Source of the DNA: Steroidobacteraceae bacterium
Lineage (GTDB): Bacteria > Pseudomonadota > Gammaproteobacteria > Steroidobacterales > Steroidobacteraceae
DNA length: 5,786 nt
NCBI GenBank assembly: GCA_023253235.1
Contig: JALRHE010000173.1
Location: forward strand, 1-5,786
Direction of reading: 5' to 3'
Positions 1 through 5,786 of this stretch are shown piece by piece; the stretch's first letter is position 1; every line of letters starts with the position of its first letter. Under the pieces are notes generated by a model. It worked only from the letters and a program-made list of their open reading frames with translations. It was not told the DNA's origin and made no database searches. The translations under genes were made by a program, and so were the position numbers.

Positions 1-300
1 GGCGCGATCATGTTCTTCGACATGCTGGCCATCCCCAAGGATGCCAAAAATATCGAGAATGCCCACACGTTCATCAACTATTTGATGCGTCCGGAAGTGG
101 CCGCCAAGAACACGAACTACGTGAGCTACGCGAGTCTTAACATTCCGGCGAAGGAATTCGTCAACAAGGACATTCTTGAGAATCCGGCGATCTACCCGAG
201 CGACGAGGTGAAGGCGCGCTTGCAGGTCGATCTGGCCGAAAGTGACGCGTTCACGCAGTTGCTCACAGCCACCTGGACACGCTTCAAAGCAGGCCAGTAA
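1..300 (+). CDS. potF: PotF, periplasmic putrescine-binding protein of the PotFGHI ABC transporter (3' end only)
   Basis: This is the C-terminal 99 residues of a polyamine-binding protein. The frame is open from base 1 and ends at TAA 298-300, so the start and signal peptide lie to the left of the window. The protein works in the periplasm, binding putrescine and handing it to PotH/PotI. From memory, the fragment aligns without gaps to the last 99 residues of E. coli PotF and fits PotD (spermidine-preferring) less well. Fragment residues F5, D7 and Y43 fall on E. coli PotF F276, D278 and Y314, which belong to the putrescine pocket, so this part of the ligand site looks intact. Other landmarks are the AIPKDAKN loop, the NYLMRPEVA helix and the ENPAIYP turn. 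It heads the operon potF-potG-potH-potI and is followed directly by an intrinsic terminator. Naming it PotF rather than another polyamine-binding paralogue rests on these matches and on the gene order. Confidence 0.9.
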   Translation, partial: GAIMFFDMLAIPKDAKNIENAHTFINYLMRPEVAAKNTNYVSYASLNIPAKEFVNKDILENPAIYPSDEVKARLQVDLAESDAFTQLLTATWTRFKAGQ

Positions 301-320
301 CCGATAAGTTGTTGAATAGG

Positions 321-360
321 CCTGCGGTAGCCCCTTTCTGGGGGTTGCCGCAGGTTTTTT
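321..360 (+). terminator. Intrinsic terminator / attenuator between potF and potG
   Basis: A 14-bp stem (321-334 with 341-354) encloses the 6-base loop TTTCTG and is followed by six T (355-360). Seven outer pairs (CCTGCGG with CCGCAGG) and four inner C-G pairs are perfect. The middle has one A-U and two G-U pairs. This is a textbook rho-independent terminator, 20 bases after the potF stop and 18 before the potG start. Because potG, potH and potI continue on the same strand with no clear promoter between, it probably acts as a partial terminator that keeps the binding protein in excess over the membrane components. It could also protect the 3' end of a potF-only mRNA. Confidence 0.88.
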
Positions 361-366
361 GTCTTC

Positions 367-372
367 GGAGGG
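367..372 (+). promoter_or_regulatory. Shine-Dalgarno site for potG (GGAGGG)
   Basis: GGAGGG lies six bases upstream of the TTG at 379. This strong site at ideal distance is the reason for accepting TTG as the potG start. The only DNA between it and the potF stop is the terminator hairpin, whose T tract ends six bases before the site. Confidence 0.75.
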
Positions 373-378
373 TGTGTC

Positions 379-1488
379 TTGGCCGAAAGAGTCGTCGACC
401 GCCATAACGAGTACCTTCGGATCGAGGGTGTGTCGAAACGCTTCGGCGATTTTGCCGCCGTCGATAACGTTTCCTTGAGCATCTACAAGGGAGAGATTTT
501 TTGTCTCCTAGGCGGCTCTGGTTGCGGCAAGACGACTTTGCTGCGCATGTTGGCGGGTTTCGAAACGCCGACCTCGGGTCGCATCCTCATCGATGGTCAA
601 GATATGGCGGGCATCCCGCCTTACGAGCGACCGGTCAACATGATGTTCCAGTCGTATGCGTTGTTCCCGCATATGACGGTGATGCAGAACGTCGCTTTCG
701 GTCTCGAACAAGAAGGCGTCGATAAGAACGAGATTCGTCGGCGTGTCGATGACATGCTCGGCATCGTGAAACTCGGTGATTTTGCCAAGCGCAAGCCGCA
801 CCAGTTGTCGGGCGGTCAGCGCCAGCGTGTGGCGCTCGCTCGCGCTTTGGTCAAGAAGCCTAAGTTATTGCTGCTCGATGAGCCCTTGGGCGCGCTCGAT
901 AAGAAGCTGCGCGAACACACGCAGTTCGAGCTCATCAATTTGCAAGAACAACTCGGCGTCACGTTCGTCGTCGTGACGCACGACCAGGAAGAGGCCATGA
1001 CGCTCGCATCTCGCATCGGCGTCATGAACAAGGGGCAGATCGTACAGGTCGGTACCCCCACCGATATCTACGAGTTTCCGAACTCGCGTTTCGTGGCGGA
1101 CTTCATCGGGTCGGTCAACATGTTCGAGGGTAAGTTGATCGAAGACGAGCCCGCCTACGTTCGCATCGGCTGCCCGGAACTCGAGACGACGGTGTTCGTC
1201 AGTCATGGCATCAGTGCACCACCCGATGCGCAGGTGACGGTCGCTATCCGCCCCGAGAAAATCGAGATGTCGCGGACCGCGCCAGCCAGTGGTGAAAACC
1301 ACGTCACCGGCGTGGTCAAGGAAATCGCGTATATGGGCGATCTCTCGATTTATCTGGTGCGTTTGCCTGCTGGGCGTTTGGTTCGAGTCACCATACCGAA
1401 CGTCGAGCGACACGATGAACGCATCGTGTGGGACGAAACGGTACATCTGTCGTGGCATTCCTCAAGCCCCGTCGTGTTGATTCAGTAA
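379..1488 (+). CDS. potG: PotG, ATP-binding subunit of the putrescine ABC importer
   Basis: This 369-residue ATPase powers putrescine import from the cytoplasmic face of PotH/PotI; E. coli PotG is about 377 residues. The nucleotide-binding domain (about 13-245) is complete: Walker A GGSGCGKT (45-52), Q-loop Q91 in MMFQSYALFPHMT, signature LSGGQ (143-147), Walker B LLLLDE (163-168), D-loop GALD (171-174) and switch histidine H201 in VTHDQEEA. Residues from about 246 to the end form the TOBE-type regulatory domain of importers in this class, including IRPEKIEM and the AYMGDLSIY stretch, which is close to AYLGDLSVY of E. coli PotG as I recall it. The start is a TTG with a GGAGGG site six bases upstream, and the N-terminus is slightly shorter than in E. 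coli. The stop is followed after 10 bases by potH. The YKGEIF, MMFQSYALFPHMT and AKRKPHQLSGGQ stretches favour PotG over the paralogue PotA. Confidence 0.95.
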   Translation: MAERVVDRHNEYLRIEGVSKRFGDFAAVDNVSLSIYKGEIFCLLGGSGCGKTTLLRMLAGFETPTSGRILIDGQDMAGIPPYERPVNMMFQSYALFPHMTVMQNVAFGLEQEGVDKNEIRRRVDDMLGIVKLGDFAKRKPHQLSGGQRQRVALARALVKKPKLLLLDEPLGALDKKLREHTQFELINLQEQLGVTFVVVTHDQEEAMTLASRIGVMNKGQIVQVGTPTDIYEFPNSRFVADFIGSVNMFEGKLIEDEPAYVRIGCPELETTVFVSHGISAPPDAQVTVAIRPEKIEMSRTAPASGENHVTGVVKEIAYMGDLSIYLVRLPAGRLVRVTIPNVERHDERIVWDETVHLSWHSSSPVVLIQ

Positions 1489-1498
1489 CGAGCTCATC

Positions 1499-2422
1499 GT
1501 GCGCCGCTCACTTCTGTCGACATTGAAGAGCTGGAGTCAGCCTCGCAATCTCGTCATCGGGGTGCCATACCTTTGGCTTTTGGCTTTCTTCGCCATCCCC
1601 TTCGTCATCGTTCTGAAGATTTCGTTTTCGTGGATGCAGCCGATCCAGCCGGGATATGCGCCTTTGCTGGAGTGGGTCGAGGAAACCCGTCGTCTGGTCG
1701 TGAGCTTCAATTTCGACAACTACCAGGTGTTGTTGCGCGAGAGTTTGTACGTCGACACGTTCCTGTATTCAGTCAAGGTGGCTGCCGTGTCGACTTTCTG
1801 GTGTCTGCTGATCGGCTATCCGATGGCGTATGCGATAGCACGCTCGAAGCCCAGCACGCGAAATCTGTTGCTGATGCTGATCATCCTGCCGTTTTGGACA
1901 TCCTTCCTGCTGCGTGTCTATGCCTGGGTCGGCCTGCTCAAGACCAACGGCGTCATCAACAATACGCTGCTGGCCATGGGGCTCATCGACGAGCCTTTGA
2001 CGTTGCTCTATACCGACTTCGCGGTATACGTCGGTATCGTCTATTCGTATCTGCCGTTCATGATTTTGCCCTTGTATTCGAACCTCGAAAAACACGACCT
2101 GACGTTGCTCGAGGCGGCTGCAGATCTCGGGGCGAGACCCTTCAAGGCCTTTTTCAGAGTGACATTGCCACTCTCGATGCCGGGTATCGTCGCGGGTTGT
2201 TTGCTCGTCTTCATTCCGGCCGTTGGCGAGTTCGTCATGCCCTCGCTGCTCGGTCGTACCGATCAGCTGATGATCGGTACGGTGCTGTCGGCTCAGTTCT
2301 TTGGCGCGCGTAATTGGCCTGTGGCGGGGGCGGTCGCTATCGTTCTGCTGTTAGTTCTGTTGCTGCCGATTCTGCTCTTCCAGCGTTATCAACGTCGCGA
2401 GCTTGAGGCGGCGCGGCGGTGA
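1499..2422 (+). CDS. potH: PotH, inner-membrane permease subunit of the putrescine ABC importer
   Basis: A 307-residue MetI-type permease, against about 317 in E. coli PotH. It pairs with PotI to form the putrescine channel and contacts PotG through its cytoplasmic EAA loop. Six hydrophobic segments are visible at about 19-41, 87-112, 121-145, 174-195, 226-250 and 274-296. The long loop between the first two (about 42-85) is expected in the periplasm. The EAA motif spans 205-224 (EAAADLGARPF then FRVTLP). The C-terminal part (GARNWPVAGAVAI) resembles the same region of E. coli PotH. The start is GTG at 1499. It is the first start codon after an in-frame TGA at 1478-1480, and the preceding Shine-Dalgarno is poor (GAG at 1490-1492), so translation is probably coupled to potG, which ends 10 bases upstream. 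A perfect inverted repeat lies within the gene at 2255-2281. Confidence 0.94.
   Translation: MRRSLLSTLKSWSQPRNLVIGVPYLWLLAFFAIPFVIVLKISFSWMQPIQPGYAPLLEWVEETRRLVVSFNFDNYQVLLRESLYVDTFLYSVKVAAVSTFWCLLIGYPMAYAIARSKPSTRNLLLMLIILPFWTSFLLRVYAWVGLLKTNGVINNTLLAMGLIDEPLTLLYTDFAVYVGIVYSYLPFMILPLYSNLEKHDLTLLEAAADLGARPFKAFFRVTLPLSMPGIVAGCLLVFIPAVGEFVMPSLLGRTDQLMIGTVLSAQFFGARNWPVAGAVAIVLLLVLLLPILLFQRYQRRELEAARR
2255..2281 (+). repeat. Perfect 11-bp inverted repeat inside potH
   Basis: The arms 2255-2265 (CGTACCGATCA) and 2271-2281 (TGATCGGTACG) are exact reverse complements separated by GCTGA. Two further G-U pairs (2254 with 2282, 2253 with 2283) could extend the stem in RNA. It covers the codons for roughly residues 253-261 of PotH. 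No T tract follows, so it is not an ordinary terminator. It would form a stable mRNA hairpin about 140 bases before the potH stop. Its function is unknown. Confidence 0.6.
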
Positions 2423-2427
2423 GGGGG
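2421..2427 (+). promoter_or_regulatory. Shine-Dalgarno site that decides the potI start
   Basis: The purine run GAGGGGG lies five bases upstream of ATG 2433 and overlaps the potH stop codon (2420-2422). It favours ATG 2433 over the upstream in-frame TTG at 2403, which lies inside potH and would add ten Arg/Gly-rich residues not expected in a PotI. Confidence 0.7.
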
Positions 2428-2432
2428 CACAA

Positions 2433-3284
2433 ATGAAGCAACGCGGTTGGTTCCGAGGAACGATGCTCGCGTTGGGGTTGGCCTTCCTTTACGTGCCGAT
2501 CCTCTCGATGATCGTGTTCTCGTTCAACAACTCGCGTCTCGTTACCGTGTGGGATCGGGACAATTCGCCGACGCTGCGCTGGTACGCACGGCTGCTCGAG
2601 AACGACCAATTGCTGGGTGCAGCTTGGATCTCGATCAAGGTCGCAGCCATGACCGCCAGCGGTGCAGTGATCCTCGGCACGTTGGCGGGTGTCGTGTTGA
2701 CGCGTTTCGGACCCTTTCGCGGTCGCGCCTTTCTCTCGGCGATGACGACGGCGCCACTGGTGATGCCGGAGATCATTACCGGTATCGCGATGTTGCTGCT
2801 GTTCGTGGCTCTGGAGCAGGCGATCGGCTGGCCCTCCGGTCGTGGCATTTTGACGATCACGATCGCGCACATCACATTCGCGATGGCCTATGTCACCGTC
2901 ATTGTGCAGTCGCGCCTCGCGGGGTTCGACGATTCGCTCGAAGAGGCGGCGCTCGATCTCGGTGCCAAGCCGGCGACCGTGTTCTTTCGCATCACGCTGC
3001 CCTTGATCGCACCGGCGCTGATTTCCGGTTGGTTGCTGGCTTTCACGCTCTCATGGGATGACGTCGTGATTTCGCAGTTCGTCTCCGGTCCAGGCTCCTC
3101 GACGTTGCCGATGGAGATTTTCTCGCGAGTCAGGCGCGGAGTTAGTCCCGATATCAATGCCTTGGCGACATTGATGGTTCTGGTGGTGGCGGTGGGCGTC
3201 GTGCTCTCAACCCTCTATATGCGACGTGAGGAGCAACGGCGCCTCCGCGAAGAACGCATGGCGCACAACGACGGAAATCCCTGA
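2433..3284 (+). CDS. potI: PotI, second inner-membrane permease subunit of the putrescine ABC importer
   Basis: A 283-residue MetI-type permease, matching about 281 in E. coli PotI, and the partner of PotH in the putrescine channel. Hydrophobic segments lie at about 9-31, 66-90, 101-127, 138-160, 189-209 and 243-263. The EAA loop is at 171-190 (EAALDLGAKPATVFFRITLP), the cytoplasmic docking site for PotG. The short WYARLLEND stretch (50-58) and the SWDDVVISQFVSGPGS segment (207-222) are typical of PotC/PotI-type permeases. The C-terminal tail (264-283) is highly charged and cytoplasmic. The start chosen is ATG 2433, 10 bases after the potH stop, with GAGGGGG just upstream. An in-frame TTG at 2403 would overlap potH and is less likely. 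It is the last pot gene in the operon. No terminator follows it before the next gene, so read-through is possible. Confidence 0.94.
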   Translation: MKQRGWFRGTMLALGLAFLYVPILSMIVFSFNNSRLVTVWDRDNSPTLRWYARLLENDQLLGAAWISIKVAAMTASGAVILGTLAGVVLTRFGPFRGRAFLSAMTTAPLVMPEIITGIAMLLLFVALEQAIGWPSGRGILTITIAHITFAMAYVTVIVQSRLAGFDDSLEEAALDLGAKPATVFFRITLPLIAPALISGWLLAFTLSWDDVVISQFVSGPGSSTLPMEIFSRVRRGVSPDINALATLMVLVVAVGVVLSTLYMRREEQRRLREERMAHNDGNP

Positions 3285-3307
3285 CGAGCGAGCCATGGGC
3301 GTTTCGG

Positions 3308-3313
3308 TACAAT
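3308..3313 (+). promoter_or_regulatory. Candidate -10 box (TACAAT) for the PLP-enzyme gene
   Basis: TACAAT differs from the sigma-70 consensus TATAAT at one base and lies in the 36-base gap after potI. No good -35 is found at 16-18 bases; the nearest resemblance is CTGACG at 3281-3286, with a 21-base spacer, which is too long. A start point about seven bases downstream would fall at 3319-3321, on the ATG itself. This is a weak prediction from sequence alone. Confidence 0.35.
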
Positions 3314-3320
3314 TGGAGCG

Positions 3321-4496
3321 ATGAAAGAACAAGAGCGAGCCGAGACGGCGTTGCAGCATCCGGCGACCGTCGAAACGCCTGCAGACAATCACCCGTTGCT
3401 GTTTCCGATTTACCAGAACGTCAAATGGGAGACCGAGACCGTCGCCGAAACGCTGCGTGTCTACCGCGGCGAGCGTCCGGGCTTCTTCTATTCGCGAGCA
3501 TCGAATCCGACGGTAAGGCAGCTCGAGCAACTGTTGGCCTCATTGCAAGGACGCGAAGAGTGTCTGACGAGCGCATCTGGCGTGAACGTCGTCGCACAAA
3601 CGTTGCTTGCGCTGACCCAGACGGGCGATCACGTGGTGTTCTTCGTCGAGGGTTACGGTCCGACCCGCCACATCATCCGCAGCATGCTCGCGCGTTTCGG
3701 TGTCTCGCACACCATGCTTTCGATCGAGGATCTTGAAGGCGTTCGCGCCGTGCTCTCGTCGCGGCCGGTCAAGATCATGTTCTTCGAGAGTCCGACCAAT
3801 CCCGTCAACAAGATCGCGGATATCGCCGCACTGACGTCGATGGCGCGAGAGTTTGGGGTGACGACGATCATCGATAACACTTCCGCTGGATTCCATCAGC
3901 ACGGCGAATTCGACATCGATCTCTTCATCCACAGTCTGACCAAGTTCACGACCGGGGTAGGGGATGTCATGGGCGGTGCGGTGATCGGGGATCGCGCGAT
4001 CGTCAATCGCTTGCGACATGACTTCGGTCTCTTCGGTGCACAGCTCGATCCTCTGTCGGCATCGCTGATGGTTCGCGGGATGAAAACGTATCTGTTGCGC
4101 TACCGCGAGCAGTCCGCCCGTGCTTTGGCGATCGCACAGTTTCTGGAATCGCACCCGGCATGCGCACATGTGCGCTATCCGGGTCTCGCGTCGCACCGTG
4201 GCGTCGACCTCGCGCGGCGACAGATGCGCGACTTCGGCTGCGTGATCACCTTCGATGTGGTGGCTGGTGCGGAAGCGGGCAGGCAGTTCGCGGAGAAGCT
4301 GCGCTATTTTGCGATGACGCCGAGTTTTGGCTCGACGGAGTCCTTGGTCATGCCGCCACAGTTGATGCAGCCGAAAGATCTGGATGCGGAGGATCGGGCC
4401 AAATCCGATATTCACGCCTCGACGGTACGACTGTCGATCGGTCTCGAGGCCCTCGAGGATCTCAAAGCCGATCTCGCTCAGGCACTCGCAACTTGA
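3321..4496 (+). CDS. PLP-dependent enzyme of the cystathionine beta/gamma-lyase (Cys/Met metabolism) family, substrate unknown
   Basis: A 391-residue cytoplasmic enzyme of PLP fold type I. The family carries out beta- or gamma-elimination and replacement on sulfur amino acids (cystathionine, homocysteine or methionine chemistry). Core residues are present: YSRASNPT (57-64, phosphate contact from the neighbouring subunit), Y112 in GYGPT (stacks on PLP), ESPTNP (156-161), D185 in DNT (pyridine nitrogen), S205 and the Schiff-base lysine K208 in HSLTKF, and R370 in VRLSIGLE (substrate carboxylate). Departures from the classical enzymes are GVGDVMGG instead of GHSDV, DNTSAG, and P334 at the position aligning with Glu339 of human cystathionine gamma-lyase and Tyr338 of E. 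coli MetC. The exact reaction cannot be named. The start ATG 3321 has GGAG only two bases upstream, too close for a normal ribosome site; TTG 3351 is a possible alternative. It follows potI by 36 bases and overlaps bchD tail to tail. A link to putrescine is not supported beyond proximity. Confidence 0.88.
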   Translation: MKEQERAETALQHPATVETPADNHPLLFPIYQNVKWETETVAETLRVYRGERPGFFYSRASNPTVRQLEQLLASLQGREECLTSASGVNVVAQTLLALTQTGDHVVFFVEGYGPTRHIIRSMLARFGVSHTMLSIEDLEGVRAVLSSRPVKIMFFESPTNPVNKIADIAALTSMAREFGVTTIIDNTSAGFHQHGEFDIDLFIHSLTKFTTGVGDVMGGAVIGDRAIVNRLRHDFGLFGAQLDPLSASLMVRGMKTYLLRYREQSARALAIAQFLESHPACAHVRYPGLASHRGVDLARRQMRDFGCVITFDVVAGAEAGRQFAEKLRYFAMTPSFGSTESLVMPPQLMQPKDLDAEDRAKSDIHASTVRLSIGLEALEDLKADLAQALAT

Positions 4497-5786
4497 CGGG
4501 CGGCTGCGGCGATCGCCGTGCCTTGTGCGTTGGGTAGATAGAGATAGTCGCCGCCCAGAGCGCGGGCCAACTGGGTCGCATTGCCCTGACTCAAGAAGCT
4601 GCGCTGCGTGTCGATCACGAGCGATCGAATGCCGGTCTCGGCGACGGAGCGAGCCAGTTGCTTCACCTCGGCATCGACGCCGGCGCGGTCGGTCTTCAAG
4701 CCGACATTGGCGCGTCCGTCGGTGAGCATGACGAGCACGATGTTGCCAAAGCCGCGCCGCTTCGCCTGATCCGCTACTTCGAGGCTCGCCACGAGACTAG
4801 CGGCGATCGGCGTGCCGCCGCCGGTCGGCAACTGGTCCACTGCACGACGCAACAACTCGACGCTGCCAGTCGGTGGCAGCAGCAGGTTCGCTTCGTCACC
4901 TCGAAAGGCGAGCAGAGCCACCCGATCGCGATTGACGTAAGCCTGCTCGAGCAGCGCGTGAACGGCTCCCTTCGCCTGTCGCATGCGGTTGAGTGCCATG
5001 CTGCCGCTGGCATCGACGGCAAAGATGAAGAGCGCGCCAGCCTTGCTGCGATATTTTTTGATCCTGAAGTCGTCGCTGGTGAGCGTGATGCCGTGACGAC
5101 GACGGGTTCGGACTCGCTGCCAGCGAGCGGCAGCACGTAAGGTCGCGATGACATCGAGTCGCTGTCCGCGAGGCAACCCGGGCACACTCGACACATGCCT
5201 ACCACGTTGTCCGCTGGTAGCCCCTCGGGATCCGCTGCGGCCGCTGCGCTGCCTCGCAAAAGAAAGCGAGGAGAGAGCGTCGGGTAAATCTACGGCGAGC
5301 GAATCCAGCACTTCTTCGGCGAGTTCGAGTTGATCTTCCGATGGCACCGAGTCCGAGTCGGGTTCGATTTCATCGTTCGAGTCGGGAGGTGGCGGTGTTT
5401 CTGATGCGGGCGGCTCGGGCGGCGGTGCACTGTGTGTCGTGTCAGGGTGCCGAGTGGCGCGCGGTAGCAGAACGAGTCGTGCCGCCAGCTCGAGATCCTC
5501 GCGCTGTACCTCGTCGCGTAAACCTAGAGCGGCACTCGCACGCGCCACACGAATCGCGAATAAATCGGCGCGATGTCCTTGTACACCGAGTGCGTCAGCC
5601 ATGCGGATCAGTTCACGCCGTTGCGCGTCACCGAGCGTGATGTGTGGCAATTGCTCTCGAGCGCTCTCGATCAGACCGCGTAGCAACAGAGCCTCGTCAT
5701 TCCAGGTTTCCGCATCTGGTTGCAAGTGTCGCCGGACGATACTGGCGCGTGCCTCGCTGGCGCGAATGGTCGGCATCATCACGATC
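4478..5786 (-). CDS. bchD: BchD-like magnesium chelatase subunit D (C-terminal part; 5' end beyond window)
   Basis: The frame is open from the right edge to TGA (4480-4478); numbering here counts from a GTG at 5782-5780. That GTG is unlikely to be the true start, because the first residues (SEARASIVRRHL) match the region just after the AAA+ core of BchI/BchD proteins, so the core lies outside the window. Visible order: helical AAA+ lid (about 10-110, with AREQLPHITL and GVQGHRADL); a Pro- and acid-rich linker (about 115-165); a basic stretch (175-245); a von Willebrand A domain (about 248-434). Its metal site is intact: D257, S259, S261 (DASGS), T324 (GGGTP) and D355 (TDGRAN). BchD forms a ring with BchI that drives BchH to insert Mg2+ into protoporphyrin IX, the first committed step of bacteriochlorophyll synthesis. 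FRIKKYR before the VWA strand and LPTGGGTP favour BchD over the related cobaltochelatase subunits, which remain the main alternative. Confidence 0.83.
   Translation of the reverse strand, partial: IVMMPTIRASEARASIVRRHLQPDAETWNDEALLLRGLIESAREQLPHITLGDAQRRELIRMADALGVQGHRADLFAIRVARASAALGLRDEVQREDLELAARLVLLPRATRHPDTTHSAPPPEPPASETPPPPDSNDEIEPDSDSVPSEDQLELAEEVLDSLAVDLPDALSSLSFARQRSGRSGSRGATSGQRGRHVSSVPGLPRGQRLDVIATLRAAARWQRVRTRRRHGITLTSDDFRIKKYRSKAGALFIFAVDASGSMALNRMRQAKGAVHALLEQAYVNRDRVALLAFRGDEANLLLPPTGSVELLRRAVDQLPTGGGTPIAASLVASLEVADQAKRRGFGNIVLVMLTDGRANVGLKTDRAGVDAEVKQLARSVAETGIRSLVIDTQRSFLSQGNATQLARALGGDYLYLPNAQGTAIAAAARQVASA

Noticed and set aside
192..482. Minus-strand open frame across the potF end, terminator and potG start
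   Set aside because: It runs through a clear terminator and two well-identified genes, and its translation has no recognisable features.
1573..2313. Plus-strand 246-codon frame inside potH
   Set aside because: It is a +1 shadow of potH. Its translation lacks the hydrophobic segments and motifs seen in the potH frame.
2403..2432. N-terminal extension of PotI from TTG 2403
   Set aside because: The extra residues are low-complexity Arg/Gly inside the potH 3' end. ATG 2433 has a strong purine-rich site five bases upstream and gives the family length.
3540..4415. Long minus-strand open frame (291 codons) opposite the PLP-enzyme gene
   Set aside because: It lies entirely antisense to a gene with intact family motifs. 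The translation is rich in Arg and His, as expected from the antisense of a high-G+C gene, with no domain recognisable.
4507..4518. 12-bp palindrome CGGCGATCGCCG containing the octamer GCGATCGC
   Set aside because: The octamer is known as an abundant repeat in cyanobacteria, but here it occurs within bchD coding sequence and GATCG-rich words are common throughout this window, so composition explains it.
4862..4880. 7-bp stem with 5-base loop (GCTGCCA / TGGCAGC)
   Set aside because: It is short, inside bchD and without a T tract, and stems of this size are expected by chance at this G+C.
5288..5440. Low-complexity Pro/Glu/Asp/Ser-rich stretch in the bchD product
   Set aside because: An acidic, proline-rich linker between the AAA+ part and the VWA domain is a normal feature of BchD/ChlD proteins, so it is not unusual.

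Overview
The window comes from a Gram-negative bacterium with moderately high G+C, most likely a proteobacterium. The PotFGHI proteins resemble those of E. coli closely. The last gene encodes a magnesium chelatase D-type subunit (BchD), which suggests an organism that makes bacteriochlorophyll, for example a purple phototroph. That lineage suggestion is an inference from one truncated gene.

Layout. Positions 1-300 hold the 3' end of potF, the periplasmic putrescine-binding protein. An intrinsic terminator (321-360) follows, then potG (379-1488, ATPase), potH (1499-2422, permease) and potI (2433-3284, permease). The last three are spaced 10 bases apart and are surely co-transcribed. After a 36-base gap with a possible promoter comes a PLP-dependent enzyme of the cystathionine beta/gamma-lyase fold (3321-4496). 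On the opposite strand, converging on it and overlapping its 3' end by 19 bases, lies the C-terminal two thirds or so of bchD (4478-5786, running off the right edge).

How the genes work together. PotF captures putrescine in the periplasm. PotH and PotI form the membrane channel, and PotG powers import. The terminator between potF and potG probably lets the binding protein be made in excess over the membrane parts. The PLP enzyme may be read through from the pot operon or from its own promoter. Its substrate is not clear, and a key specificity position is atypical. BchD, with BchI and BchH, would insert Mg2+ into protoporphyrin IX, a process unrelated to polyamine uptake. The 4478-4496 overlap is therefore probably just the meeting point of two transcription units.

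Nearly all of the window is coding. I see no tRNA, rRNA, CRISPR array, insertion sequence or phage gene. Nothing here amounts to an undescribed system. The points most worth a second look are the atypical PLP enzyme, a perfect 11-bp inverted repeat inside potH, the potF-potG terminator and a possible leaderless start for the PLP gene.
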